In this document: positions 42,136 to 51,749 of the stretch, in pieces
How positions within the stretch are numbered: position 1 is the stretch's first letter
How the letters are laid out: every line of letters begins with the position of its first letter
NCBI GenBank assembly: GCA_934292725.1
Contig: CAKQXY010000007.1
Location: forward strand, 35,701-99,700
From: an uncultured Lachnospiraceae bacterium
GTDB taxonomy: Bacteria; Bacillota; Clostridia; Lachnospirales; Lachnospiraceae
DNA: 64,000 nt
Reading direction: 5' to 3'
Notes under the pieces: model-generated
The model's database searches: none
The model's input: only the letters and a program-made list of their open reading frames with translations
Told to the model about the DNA's origin: nothing
Program-made: the position numbers and the translations under genes

Positions 42136-43343
42136 GCAAGCAATGCCTCCAATCTGCTTCTGATTGCACTAAGAAATTCCTCACTAGTTACTGTCTGTGC
42201 ATTTGGAAGCGTTGTGATTGCAGATAAATCCTTTGTCATAATGCCAGACTCGATTGTATCAATCGTTGCCTTCTCCAGCTTGTCTGCGTAATCACACAGC
42301 TTCTCTAAGCCGTCCATCTCGCCTCTTTTTCTGAATGCACCGCTCCATGCAAAAATTGTTGCAACTGGGTTAGTGGAAGTCTTCTTTCCTTCCTTATACT
42401 GATAATAATGTCTCTGTACAGTTCCGTGAGCAGCCTCATACTCATAGCAGCCATTCGGAGATACTAAAACAGATGTCATCATTGCCAGAGAACCAAATGC
42501 AGTTGCTACCATATCACTCATAACATCACCATCGTAATTCTTGCAAGCCCAGATATATCCGCCCTCAGAACGAATTACTCTTGCAACAGCATCATCGATC
42601 AATGTATAGAAATACTCAATGCCAGCCTTCTCAAATGCTTCCTTATAATCACGATCATAGATCTCCTGGAAAATATCCTTAAAGGTGTGATCATACTTTT
42701 TGGAAATGGTATCTTTTGTCGCAAACCACAGATCCTGCTTTGTATCAAGTGCATATCTAAAGCAGCAATGTGCAAAATTCTCAATGGAAGCAACGACATT
42801 GTGCTGTCCCTGAATGATACCTGCTCCTGTAAAGTTATGGATCAGCTCTCTTGTCTCCTCACCAGCTTCATTTGTGTAAACAAGCTCTGTCTTTCCCGGT
42901 CCCGGAATCTTCATCTCAGTTGCCTTATAGACATCACCATACGCATGTCTTGCAATTGTGATTGGCTTCTTCCAATTTTTTACAAGCGGCTCTACACCTT
43001 TTACAAGAATCGGTGCACGGAATACAGTTCCATCTAAAATTGCACGAATGGTTCCATTTGGACTTTTCCACATCTCATGCAGGTTATACTCTGTCATTCT
43101 TGCCGCATTTGGAGTGATCGTTGCGCACTTAACGGCAACACCGTACTTCTTTGTAGCATTCGCACTATCAATCGTTACCTGATCGCGTGTCTGGTCACGG
43201 TATTCAAGTCCCAAATCATAATATTCTGTTTTCAAATCAACAAACGGGAGAATCAGCTCGTCCTTAATCATCTTCCAGAGAACTCTGGTCATCTCATCTC
43301 CGTCCATCTCTACTAATGGAGTTGTCATTGCTATTTTTGTCAT
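42132..43343 (-). CDS. icd: NADP-dependent isocitrate dehydrogenase
   Basis: Oxidises isocitrate to 2-oxoglutarate. The 403-residue protein is of the eukaryote-like homodimeric subfamily: MTTPLVEMDGDEMTRVLWKMIKDELI, SPNGTIRAILDGTVFRAPI, CKNYDGDVMSDMVATAFGSL and YEAAHGTVQRHYYQY. It would supply 2-oxoglutarate for glutamate synthesis. It couples to aroD by a four-base overlap, an arrangement with no obvious metabolic link. Confidence 0.95.
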   Translation of the reverse strand: MTKIAMTTPLVEMDGDEMTRVLWKMIKDELILPFVDLKTEYYDLGLEYRDQTRDQVTIDSANATKKYGVAVKCATITPNAARMTEYNLHEMWKSPNGTIRAILDGTVFRAPILVKGVEPLVKNWKKPITIARHAYGDVYKATEMKIPGPGKTELVYTNEAGEETRELIHNFTGAGIIQGQHNVVASIENFAHCCFRYALDTKQDLWFATKDTISKKYDHTFKDIFQEIYDRDYKEAFEKAGIEYFYTLIDDAVARVIRSEGGYIWACKNYDGDVMSDMVATAFGSLAMMTSVLVSPNGCYEYEAAHGTVQRHYYQYKEGKKTSTNPVATIFAWSGAFRKRGEMDGLEKLCDYADKLEKATIDTIESGIMTKDLSAITTLPNAQTVTSEEFLSAIRSRLEALLA

Positions 43344-43409
43344 AATTTTCCTCCTCCTGCAGCTTCGAATGCTGACATATCTTCATGTGAAAACATTCAC
43401 TTTGATAGT

Positions 43410-44936
43410 TTACCATGTTATTGTATCAAATGCAATCCCCTGATAAAAAAACAAAAGAATCTCCTGCCACGTTTTTCCCTGCTCTAATAGCTGGTACGCA
43501 CAATTTTGTGATAACCCGATACCATGTCCATTTCCGCCGCCGCAAATCACATAGCCAGTCAGCGTATCCTGATTTGTCACAGGAATCAGGCAAAAAAAGG
43601 CACTGGGGAGATAATTTCCTTCGCTTAGTGATACTGTTTCCTCTGATTTATTTTGATATGTACGGTTTGGTTCACTTAAAAGCTTTCTCATAACAAGTTC
43701 TCCTGTCACCAAGACACTTCCTTTTTCGTATGTAAGCTGAAGCCCGGATGCCATGCCTCCGGCAAAACGACCCGTCACCTGCACAGATGTTAATGTTGAG
43801 CTGATGATCTTTTCTAGGCTTTCTCCTTCTGCCTTGATACATTCGCTTTGACTGGCGCTAAGCGCTGGAAGACGTTTTAAAAACAGTTCCTGCATTACAT
43901 CAAGAGGAATCTCACAGCGCCACCTGTACCATGCCATATTTGACTCTAAGCCAGCTGCATTCTGATCCTGCAAAAATGCGCTGACTGTCGCCTCATCTGT
44001 CATATCGCGATCTGGCTCTCCTGTTAAATTAAGTGATTTCAGATAAGCAAGCGTCTGATTTCCAGACCATGCAAGGTTATCTGCAGTATAGCCGCATGAA
44101 GTTGAAAAATAATATGGCACGATTGGCGCACCGTCACGCGTCATTATCACGCCTGATGTAAGCTTTGCTCCCTGCGCTGAAATCTCCTGATAACCTGCAC
44201 TGTTATACACCTGATAATCTACAGAATCATCTGCAAATGAGCCATAATTATCAATCGTTTTTTGGTGAAGAATGCGCTCATATGCATATGTACGTGCACA
44301 TACAGCCTGCAGCTTAGCTGCTTCTAATCCATAGGAAACAGGCATCTCACTTGGCACTACCTTTGAAACATAATCTTCAAGCGGAAGTTCATTTACAATC
44401 ACAATGCCCTGTTCACCAAGATATAAATCAAGAACGCCTTCATATTCATGGCTGATTCCGCGCCTTAAGATACTGTCAATTATAACGAAGCCGCCCTCCG
44501 ATGCCACACGAATCGATCCTTCCTGAAAAAATGGATGCTCTGGTGTTATCGTAACAGTCTGTCCTCCGGTAAAGATCTGCTCCTTTGTTCCAGACTGTAT
44601 GTGAAATGTATCTGGACATGTTATGATTACCTTGGCATGCTCAAATGAGGTATTGTCCGAATTTTTCAGCTTTACACGCATAGATGGCATAGAAGATACA
44701 GCTTCCTCAGCTGGTTTTGTTTCTTCCTGATTTTGTGTCGCTGTTTTTTCACTTTCCTGTATACCAGACGTTGTTTCTTCTTGTGTCTCTAATAAAACAC
44801 TTTGTTTATTTGCCGTCTGGATTTTTGTTTCATTCCAAATGGCATTTTTCCACAACACAAAAGCTGCGATCAAGATCTCTGCCGTTGCAATAGCCAGGCA
44901 GACGATATGGATACGCCTCACGCGGAAATTTTTCAT
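43410..44936 (-). CDS. SpoIID/LytB-domain protein
   Basis: A 508-residue membrane-anchored protein. Residues of about 9-27 are a signal anchor (VCLAIATAEILIAAFVLW). A low-complexity Glu/Thr/Gln linker follows, then the SpoIID/LytB domain (RGISHEYEGVLDLYLGEQGIVIVNELPLEDYVSKVVPSEMPVSYGLEAAKLQAVCARTYA) with SCGYTADN and the C-terminal GNGHGIGLSQNCAYQLLEQGKTWQEIL. SpoIID is a lytic transglycosylase for engulfment during sporulation; vegetative relatives also exist. Start at MKNFRVRR with AGAGGT upstream; an upstream in-frame ATG lies in the end of repeat R2. Confidence 0.85.
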   Translation of the reverse strand: MKNFRVRRIHIVCLAIATAEILIAAFVLWKNAIWNETKIQTANKQSVLLETQEETTSGIQESEKTATQNQEETKPAEEAVSSMPSMRVKLKNSDNTSFEHAKVIITCPDTFHIQSGTKEQIFTGGQTVTITPEHPFFQEGSIRVASEGGFVIIDSILRRGISHEYEGVLDLYLGEQGIVIVNELPLEDYVSKVVPSEMPVSYGLEAAKLQAVCARTYAYERILHQKTIDNYGSFADDSVDYQVYNSAGYQEISAQGAKLTSGVIMTRDGAPIVPYYFSTSCGYTADNLAWSGNQTLAYLKSLNLTGEPDRDMTDEATVSAFLQDQNAAGLESNMAWYRWRCEIPLDVMQELFLKRLPALSASQSECIKAEGESLEKIISSTLTSVQVTGRFAGGMASGLQLTYEKGSVLVTGELVMRKLLSEPNRTYQNKSEETVSLSEGNYLPSAFFCLIPVTNQDTLTGYVICGGGNGHGIGLSQNCAYQLLEQGKTWQEILLFFYQGIAFDTITW

Positions 44937-44963
44937 GCTGACACCTCTGCCGCCTGTTTTTAA

Positions 44964-45155
44964 GTTACAGTTCATGCGTCATGTTACGAAAGCCCTTCGG
45001 TGTAATGGTTTCGTCGCCGGACCAAACTCCGCAGGTTCCTTTTATGTTCTTTATTATCATACATTACTTTGAAAGACCTGCTTCAAGTGTCCGGCTTGTG
45101 AAAGCCATTCACCTTCGGGCTTTGCCGCAATATTGGCTTATCCATGAACTGTAAC
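44964..45155. repeat. Dispersed palindromic element, best copy R2
   Basis: A 192-bp element with perfect 13-bp terminal inverted repeats, GTTACAGTTCATG (44964-44976) and CATGAACTGTAAC (45143-45155). Inside, nested arms pair towards the centre: AAAGCCC/GGGCTTT, AATGGTTTC/GAAAGCCATT, CCGGAC/GTCCGG and GCAGGT/ACCTGC. No coding frame of note. It lies between the SpoIID-like gene and the 6S RNA. Confidence 0.88.
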
Positions 45156-45177
45156 GTTTTTAATATTCACACAAGAA

Positions 45178-45221
45178 AAGAAAGAAGGCACTACTGCAGA
45201 ATGCTCTGCTGTAATGCCTTC
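45178..45221 (-). terminator. Terminator of the 6S-like RNA
   Basis: On the minus strand GAAGGCATTACAGCAGA and TCTGCAGTAGTGCCTTC form a long stem, followed by TTTCTTTTC. Confidence 0.85.
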
Positions 45222-45248
45222 GTACGTTATAATTTTATCTTTTGTATT

Positions 45249-45424
45249 ATCCCAGAGTGCCGTCCCTGCCCATTTGACGCCTAGCTAATGCTAGGTGGGC
45301 AACCGCAATCAAACTTCTGCCTTCCACTGCACAACGGAGGCCTGACATCTGCCTGACAATATAGGAATCCCGTATTAAGTCATGTAGGTTCAAATAAAAG
45401 CAAGACTTCGTACACCCCAGGATC
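45249..45424 (-). ncRNA. ssrS: Probable 6S RNA
   Basis: A 176-nt non-coding transcript with its own promoter and terminator. Its ends AUCCUGGGGUGU (5') and GCACUCUGGGAU (3') pair over 12 bp with G-U pairs, and the middle contains a hairpin CCUAGC/GCUAGG inside GCCCA/UGGGC. A closing stem, open central region, length near 180 nt and own promoter fit 6S RNA, which holds the housekeeping RNA polymerase. I recognise the pattern but could not run a covariance search, so another structured RNA remains possible. Confidence 0.6.
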
Positions 45425-45431
45425 TATTGTT

Positions 45432-45459
45432 AGTATAACATATTTTACAGAAAAATCAA
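45432..45459 (-). promoter_or_regulatory. Promoter of the 6S-like RNA
   Basis: Minus strand TTGATT (45454-45459), a 16-bp spacer and TATACT (45432-45437). The predicted start falls at the first base of the closing stem. Confidence 0.7.
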
Positions 45460-45484
45460 GTAATCATTACATTTTTTTCTGTTC

Positions 45485-47383
45485 TTATTCTTCATCCCAG
45501 TCATCTTCTAGGATTTCATCGCCCCAGTCATCCTCGTCGGAATATTCTTCGTACTCGCCGTAGTCATCATATGATTCATCCTGATACTCGTCTTCGTACT
45601 CTTGTGGAGCTTCTTCACCGCTTTCTTCAAAAAAGCCTTCGTCTTCTGCATTTTCCTGCTCTGGATCATTATCCCATTCGGCTTCCTCAATTTCCTGCGG
45701 CTCCCATACAGTGTGTGTATCCTGCACTGGTACTGCTTCTTCTTTTGGCTCTTCTTTTGCTTCCTCTGCTGGACGTTTATTCTTGGCTGCCTTCTTTCGT
45801 GCTGCCTGATCTTTTTCGCTCTGCTTTACATGTGCCTTTGCTGTTTTTTGTGCACGCTGTACTTTTTCCTGTGCAGATATAGGTGTTGGAACAACTTCCT
45901 TTTCTTCGTTGTTTCCTGCTTCCTGCTCATACATATCGTCATCGTCGTCTTTGTTTCGTCTTCTGATTAATGTAACTGCAAGAATTGCAACAACAATCGC
46001 AATTGCAAAGATAACGCCAATGATGACAATAGTTAAATTGTTAATGGTCAGCTGATAGCGGTATGTCTGCTGCGGAATGGTCGGGCCTGCTGCTGCAGTT
46101 GTTACCTGCTGATTCTGTGCGTTTGTCTCTGCTTCATTACTTTCATTTTCCTGTGCCTGTGATTCAGGCTGCGAAGCTTCTAAAGACTCCTCGCTGTTTG
46201 TCACCTCTGTCTCATCTGACTCCTGTGAAGTCAAAACAGGTGCTGCTGACTTCTGATCATCTGTCAGTGTATTTACAACTTCGTATGTTCCTACAGGTGT
46301 GCCATCCTGGAAAATAAGATACTGTGAAGAGACATAGCCAACACCATTTGGTGTCTCAACCTGACTCCAGTTTCCAAATGTTCCAATGCGGTGAACTGCA
46401 TCACCTGGCATTAAAGAAGCAATTCGCGGTGCTGATGTGCTTGGATACTGACGCACATTTAATCCGGAAGCCAGATCATTTTGCGCCATTACAGAATCAT
46501 CTGCTGCGGCATATACTTCCTGCTCGTTTCCCTGCACCTTTAAAAATGCATGGTCGAATAATGTCTCGGTATCGCTGTAGAAATTATCGTTATCTGATTT
46601 CATGATTACACAGATTAGATCCATGCCGTCACGATATGCTGCTGTAACCAATGTACGTCCTGCTTTTGCAGTATGTCCTGTTTTTCCTGCATACACACCT
46701 TCATATGGACGCGCACCATTAATCAGCTGATTTGTGCTGGTACAGTTTCTCTCACCATACTTGTTTGTTGCCGGAATAGTGTAGGTTTCTGTTGAATCAA
46801 CATAGCGAAAAACATCATTTTTCAATGCTGCGTCAAAAATAATCGCCATATCGTGAGCTGTTGTGTAATGATCATCATCATCTAGTCCATGCGCATTCAT
46901 GTAATGTGTATTGACTGCACCAAGCTCTTGTGCCTTCTCATTCATCATCTCAACAAATTCGTCAATGGAGCCTGCCGTATAAACTGCCAGCGCGCTCGCA
47001 CATTCATTTGCAGAATTAAGCATAAGGCCAAACAGCGCATCACGCACTGTCATCTCCTCATCCAATATTGCCACTGGATTTAATGTAGAGCTGTTGCTGC
47101 TGATAGAATCCATAACCTCACTGTTAAATACAACAGTATCGTCAAGATCAGTACAATGCTCAAGTGTGACAAGTGCCGTCATAATTTTCGTGATACTTGC
47201 CGGGTAGTAACGGTCATCCATATTTTTGGAATATACAATGGAGCCGTCCTTTCTGTTAATTACACAGTATGCCTCCGCCTTGACATCAGGGCCATCCTGC
47301 TGTGCAAAGACGGATACGACAGACAGCATGCAAAGACATACTGCTACTAGTACTGCCGTTATTCTTTTCATTGTTTGCTTCAT
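45485..47383 (-). CDS. dacF: D-alanyl-D-alanine carboxypeptidase with SH3 domain and acidic tail
   Basis: A penicillin-binding peptidase that trims peptidoglycan stem peptides outside the membrane. In its 632 residues are a signal peptide (1-27) and the serine peptidase S11 domain with SxxK S63-ITK, SxN S124-AN and KTG 234-236. A bacterial SH3 domain follows near 303-360 (LNVRQYPSTSAPRIASLMPGD). A Ser/Glu/Gln linker leads to a membrane helix at about 448-472 and a cytoplasmic tail of about 150 residues, first Lys/Ala-rich then very acidic. Usual DacF proteins are 380-450 residues and lack the SH3-helix-tail part. GAAAGG precedes the ATG. Confidence 0.9.
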   Translation of the reverse strand: MKQTMKRITAVLVAVCLCMLSVVSVFAQQDGPDVKAEAYCVINRKDGSIVYSKNMDDRYYPASITKIMTALVTLEHCTDLDDTVVFNSEVMDSISSNSSTLNPVAILDEEMTVRDALFGLMLNSANECASALAVYTAGSIDEFVEMMNEKAQELGAVNTHYMNAHGLDDDDHYTTAHDMAIIFDAALKNDVFRYVDSTETYTIPATNKYGERNCTSTNQLINGARPYEGVYAGKTGHTAKAGRTLVTAAYRDGMDLICVIMKSDNDNFYSDTETLFDHAFLKVQGNEQEVYAAADDSVMAQNDLASGLNVRQYPSTSAPRIASLMPGDAVHRIGTFGNWSQVETPNGVGYVSSQYLIFQDGTPVGTYEVVNTLTDDQKSAAPVLTSQESDETEVTNSEESLEASQPESQAQENESNEAETNAQNQQVTTAAAGPTIPQQTYRYQLTINNLTIVIIGVIFAIAIVVAILAVTLIRRRNKDDDDDMYEQEAGNNEEKEVVPTPISAQEKVQRAQKTAKAHVKQSEKDQAARKKAAKNKRPAEEAKEEPKEEAVPVQDTHTVWEPQEIEEAEWDNDPEQENAEDEGFFEESGEEAPQEYEDEYQDESYDDYGEYEEYSDEDDWGDEILEDDWDEE

Positions 47384-47462
47384 AATACGTAACCTTTCTT
47401 ACGCCTTCCATTTTTCATTTTCTGTTGCTCATTATACATTATTTGTTTGTATTATGCAAGCA

Positions 47463-48206
47463 CTATTCAAGTAAATGGCTTATATCAAGCTGTCCCCACC
47501 CCTGATGACTGCGCGGCAAACCTAGATTTTTCGCACTTTTCCAAAGCTTTAGCTTCACATTTGTATTTGTCATTTTGGGATAGCGTTCCAATAAAAGAGC
47601 TGCTGCACCAGATACCATAGGCGTAGACATGCTTGTTCCGCTCTTTACTGTATAAGGGTGGTCATCTTCCCCCTTCATTGCATTTGTTGCCACAATATTT
47701 GTTCCAGGTGCCACGATCTCTGGCTTGCAAATACAGGCAATTGTCGGTCCTCTTCCTGAATAATTGTGGTAAAATTTTCCACCCTCATCAATCATTTCTT
47801 TATCGTCACAAGATCCAACAGTAATAATTTTTCTGCTTATTCCAGGCGACGTAATATTATGCTGCTGCATACCTTCATTACCTGCCGCTGAACAAATCAC
47901 AAGACCACTGTCCCAAAGCGATTCTACTGCTTGGACAAGCTGTGAATTTTCCTTCTGTTTTTTGACTGAACCTACTGAGATATTTACAATCTGTATGCCA
48001 AGGCGTTTTTTATTTTCTTTAAGCCAGCGAATGCCTTCAAGCATAGCTGACAGCCTTCCTTTTCCGTGAGCATCGAGAACACGTACAGACACGATTAAAG
48101 CCTGCGGTGCAATTCCCTGAATATGACCTCCAGAAAGCGTACCGTCACCTGCGATAATGCCTGCAACATGGGAAGGAGGAAATGGTATGGCCGCAGTCAT
48201 TTTCAC
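47463..48206 (-). pseudogene. Subtilisin-like (S8) protease, N-terminus lost
   Basis: Codes the C-terminal 247 residues of an S8 serine peptidase. HVAGIIAGDGTLSGGHIQGIAPQ holds the triad histidine, AAGNEG the oxyanion region and SGTSMSTPMVSGAAALLLE the catalytic serine. The catalytic aspartate region and everything before GHGTHVAG are absent. The codons before HVAG read AIPFPPS rather than DCGHGT, whereas another frame reads NDCGH just upstream, which suggests an indel at the break. It starts only nine bases after a recombinase stop, in the same frame. Very probably an inactive remnant. Confidence 0.85.
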
Positions 48207-48212
48207 AAATAC

Positions 48213-49082
48213 CTACTCGGTGAAGCGACTTTGTTTTTTCTCCTGTACAAAAAAGAACATTTCTTCTGATATAATCGGTTCATGGACATGTGCAATCCTA
48301 ATCCACTCTTCTGGCGGAATCTGTATCCTCGCTTGATTTTTGTAGCTGACTGTCCTTGTCTTTCCCTGCACTATTTTCCCGGTGTAACACTCGTTTGATA
48401 AAATCCGGTAAATGCTTCTGCTGCTCCAGCCTGCTTTAGCATCTGGTGATGGATATGCTTTTTGCTGACAATGCTTCACAAGCTCTTTGACTGGTGTGCC
48501 GTTTGCATATGCCTCGAATAGTTCTCTTACAATTGATGCCTCTGGTTCTTTTAATATTAGCTTATGTGAATCCTCTGGTGACTTTTGATAACCAAACGGA
48601 GCACTGCTTCCAATAAACTCACCTCGGAGAACCTTCTGATGCAGGATTTCTCGCACGTTTTCGGAAATCTCCTGGCAATACCATTCGTTCACAAGAGCAT
48701 ATATCTGTCTCGTCTTTTTCCCACTTCGACGCACTGCAATATTATCAATTCTGCCTGTATCTACGCCGTCCGTCACACCAATAAAACGAATATTCAGGTG
48801 CGGCAGTTCCCGATGAAGGTACTGCTCAATATGTAAGAAATTCCGTGAAAAACGTGACTGATTCTTTGCCAGAATCACATCAAAATGACCTTTTCTGGCA
48901 TCCTCCATCATATTAGCAAAGCCAGGGCGCATATCTGTTAAACCAGATATTGCTTCATCTGTATATTCTTTTACAATCAAAAAGTCATGATCATTTGCAT
49001 ACTTCCTTAAAAGAGCCCTCTGATTCTCAATGCTCTCCTGTTTATCTTCTTTGCTCAGTCGAAGATATATTGCTGCTCGCAT
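48213..49082 (-). pseudogene. Large serine recombinase, C-terminally truncated
   Basis: A 289-residue serine recombinase. The resolvase domain has the nucleophile serine in MRAAIYLRLSKED, ENQRALLRKYA and DEAISGLTDMRPGF. The recombinase domain has GEFIGSSAPFGYQKSPEDSHKL and WSSRSIYRILSNECYTGK. It ends right after EPIISEEMFFFVQEKKQSRFTE, where relatives continue with a zinc ribbon and coiled coil of about 200 residues. The stop lies seven bases before the truncated protease, so both look like the two sides of one deletion. Start at ATG 49082 with AAGGTGG upstream. Activity without the zinc ribbon is unlikely. Confidence 0.85.
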
Positions 49083-49164
49083 GCATTCCCCCACCTTAAA
49101 TCTTACAGGTCATACTCACCCTTTCTTTATTCTATGGCAGACATGCCATACTAATTCCGGCATA

Positions 49165-49204
49165 TAAAAAAAGCACAGCAATCCGCAAATTGCTGTACTT
49201 TTTG
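49165..49204 (-). terminator. Terminator after the P-type ATPase gene
   Basis: AAGCACAGCAAT (49171-49182) pairs with ATTGCTGTACTT (49189-49200); seven T follow on the minus strand. Confidence 0.85.
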
Positions 49205-49220
49205 TTCATAATATTTTTTC

Positions 49221-51749
49221 TTATACACCTCTAAATCGTCTTGTCTTTACCTTTATCGGCTTTGGCGGCTTAACATCATGGCGATGATCGTACCAATAGA
49301 AAAACTTATCATAACCCTTTGTTGCAAGATCAATAATCATTGGTGCGAAGTTTACTGCTGCCAATGTGACTATAACGCAGGTAAAGTTTAATCCAACTAG
49401 TTCCATAATACGCTGACCAATTACCATTGCTACAAGGTAAGCTGTCTGCATAAGGTAGATAACAAATTTGCGGTATCCTGTCATTGGCGAATATACCTGA
49501 CGAAGTGTGATCAGATAAACCCATCCTGTTGCCAGTACACATACAGTTGAAAGCATCTCACGCGGCGTTCCAATTGAATGGCCAATATTGTTTATAATGG
49601 TAATCATTGCTGTAATAGTAATGGCTGCCGGCATTGACATTCTAAGCACCTCTCTGAAGAAATGCTTGTTGACCTTCTGGAAGCTTGGTTCTAGCTGCAA
49701 AAGCATCGTTGGAATTGCAACTGCACATCCGTTGATGACTGACAGCTGAATCGGTTGGAATGGATAATTCTGTCCAACAATGATTGTCAAAAGTGCTGTC
49801 AAAACAGAAAATCCTGTCTTAATTAAGAACATTGAAGCTGCTGCCTTGATATTGTTGATGACACGCCGTCCTTCATTTACAATATGTGGAAGTGATGCAA
49901 AGTCTGAATTTAACAATACTAGATTAGCAGTATTTTTTGCTGCCTCACTTCCTGATGCCATCGCAATGCTAACATCGGCATCCTTAAGTGCAAGCACATC
50001 GTTTACACCATCACCAGTCATAGCTACTGTACGGCCATTTTGCTTTAGAAGCCTTACCATCTGCTGCTTTTGCTTTGGAGTAACACGTCCAAAGACTGAA
50101 TATTTTAAGATGGCATCCTCCATCTCCTCATCAGTATGGATTGTTGTGGCATCTATATATTTGTCGGCATCCTTTAATCCGGCGCGTGCTGCAATTGCCG
50201 CTACCGTTACAGGATCATCACCTGAGATTACCTTTAAATCAACACCCTGCTCCTCAAAATAGCCTAAAATATCAGGTGCATTCTTACGAACAACATCTGT
50301 CATGAAGACAAAGCCAACAATCTCAAAACCCTCTGCTAACGTATAGTCTGTCATCTCATTTGGGCTGTGTGCAACTGTCAGCACACGAAGGCCCTGACTT
50401 GCATATGCTGCAATCTTTTCAAGCACTGCCGGATCTGCCTGTGGGAAAATAAACTGATATGCACCCATAAGGTACGTTCCTTCTCCCTCAAACACAACAC
50501 CGCTGAACTTACGCTCTGACGAAAATGGAAGCACAAGCTTTGTGTTTGTTGACTGGTTTCTCTTGTAATGCTGACGAAGCGCCTGAAATGTCTCATTTTC
50601 ATCTCCAAGTGCTGCAACCATTCTGCCCATCAGCTGCTCTAAATCAACGTCTTCCTTTACTGATTCCTCACCCTGTACGCAGAGATGACCTTCTGTGATT
50701 GTTCCTGTCTTATCAAGACAAAGCGTATCTACACGCGCCAAAGTTTCGATACAAAACAGCTCACGAACAAGCGTGCTTCGTCTCGCCAGACGAACTGCAC
50801 CAAGTGCCAGCGCCACACTAGTCAAAAGTACAAGACCTTCTGGGATCATACCAAGCACTGCGGCTACTGTATCAAGTGCTGCCTGCTCATAGGTACTGCC
50901 TGAGATCCAATACTGCTTTGCAAATAATATAATGCCAAGCGGTACAATAATGATACTGATAAACTTTAAGATCGTATCCAGATTTCTCTGCAGCTCTGTC
51001 TTATAGCGCTTAAACTGTTTTGCCTCTGACGAAAGCTTTTCCATATAACAATCATGTCCAACTTCTGTCAGAAGACACATTGCCTTTCCTGATGTCACAA
51101 AGCTTCCCGACAGCACCTTGCTGCCGCACGTCTTATGGATTGAATCAGACTCTCCTGTTAAAAGAGATTCATTTACATCCACCTCTCCATCCAAAATCAC
51201 ACCGTCCGCTGGAATCTGTCCTCCGCTCTTTAGCAAAATAACATCATCCTTTACCAGTTCTGAAACTGTTACAGACTTTTTCACACCATCACGTATTACA
51301 TCTACATGACTTACTGTCAGGATCTTCAATTTATCAAGCGTAATCTTTGCCTTGATTTCCTGAAAAATACCAATCAGCGTATTTGCGATGATGATAAAGA
51401 TGAACAGCATGTTTTTGTAGGAGCGAACAGATAAAACTAGTGCCAACAGCACGATATTGATAAAGTTGAAAAACGTCAATGTGTTTCCCATCACAATATC
51501 TTTAACACTGCGGTTGCTTGAATCCTGAATGGCATTTACCTGTCCGTCTGCAATACGCGCTTCTACCTCTGCCTGCGTCAATCCCTGAAAGCAAAGCTCT
51601 CCATTTGCTCCCGTCTGCACACGTGTGTGCTTTTTCGGGTCAAAGTCATCTGTGGAATTTTGCGGCTGCGGCTCATCACCAATCTCTGGCTGATCCACTT
51701 TCTGATCGACAGTCTCCTGATCAACAGATAATTCTTCGTTGTCGCCCAT
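49221..51749 (-). CDS. Cation-transporting P-type ATPase
   Basis: An 842-residue membrane pump. The first 40 residues are acidic and Gln/Asp-rich, unusual for the family. Then come the actuator motif TGES (198-201), PEGL in the fourth membrane helix (303-306, MIPEGLVLLTSVALALG), phosphorylated D346 in CLDKTGTITEG, and MTGDGVNDVLALKDADVSIAM in the hinge. No N-terminal heavy-metal domain or CPC motif is present, so it belongs with the P2-like pumps (calcium, magnesium or similar) rather than copper or cadmium exporters. The substrate is undetermined. Monocistronic, divergent from pyrB. Confidence 0.92.
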   Translation of the reverse strand: MGDNEELSVDQETVDQKVDQPEIGDEPQPQNSTDDFDPKKHTRVQTGANGELCFQGLTQAEVEARIADGQVNAIQDSSNRSVKDIVMGNTLTFFNFINIVLLALVLSVRSYKNMLFIFIIIANTLIGIFQEIKAKITLDKLKILTVSHVDVIRDGVKKSVTVSELVKDDVILLKSGGQIPADGVILDGEVDVNESLLTGESDSIHKTCGSKVLSGSFVTSGKAMCLLTEVGHDCYMEKLSSEAKQFKRYKTELQRNLDTILKFISIIIVPLGIILFAKQYWISGSTYEQAALDTVAAVLGMIPEGLVLLTSVALALGAVRLARRSTLVRELFCIETLARVDTLCLDKTGTITEGHLCVQGEESVKEDVDLEQLMGRMVAALGDENETFQALRQHYKRNQSTNTKLVLPFSSERKFSGVVFEGEGTYLMGAYQFIFPQADPAVLEKIAAYASQGLRVLTVAHSPNEMTDYTLAEGFEIVGFVFMTDVVRKNAPDILGYFEEQGVDLKVISGDDPVTVAAIAARAGLKDADKYIDATTIHTDEEMEDAILKYSVFGRVTPKQKQQMVRLLKQNGRTVAMTGDGVNDVLALKDADVSIAMASGSEAAKNTANLVLLNSDFASLPHIVNEGRRVINNIKAAASMFLIKTGFSVLTALLTIIVGQNYPFQPIQLSVINGCAVAIPTMLLQLEPSFQKVNKHFFREVLRMSMPAAITITAMITIINNIGHSIGTPREMLSTVCVLATGWVYLITLRQVYSPMTGYRKFVIYLMQTAYLVAMVIGQRIMELVGLNFTCVIVTLAAVNFAPMIIDLATKGYDKFFYWYDHRHDVKPPKPIKVKTRRFRGV

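Noticed and set aside
41353..43343. A single aromatic amino acid gene cluster with tyrA
   Set aside because: tyrA is 36 kb away on the other strand with its own promoter.
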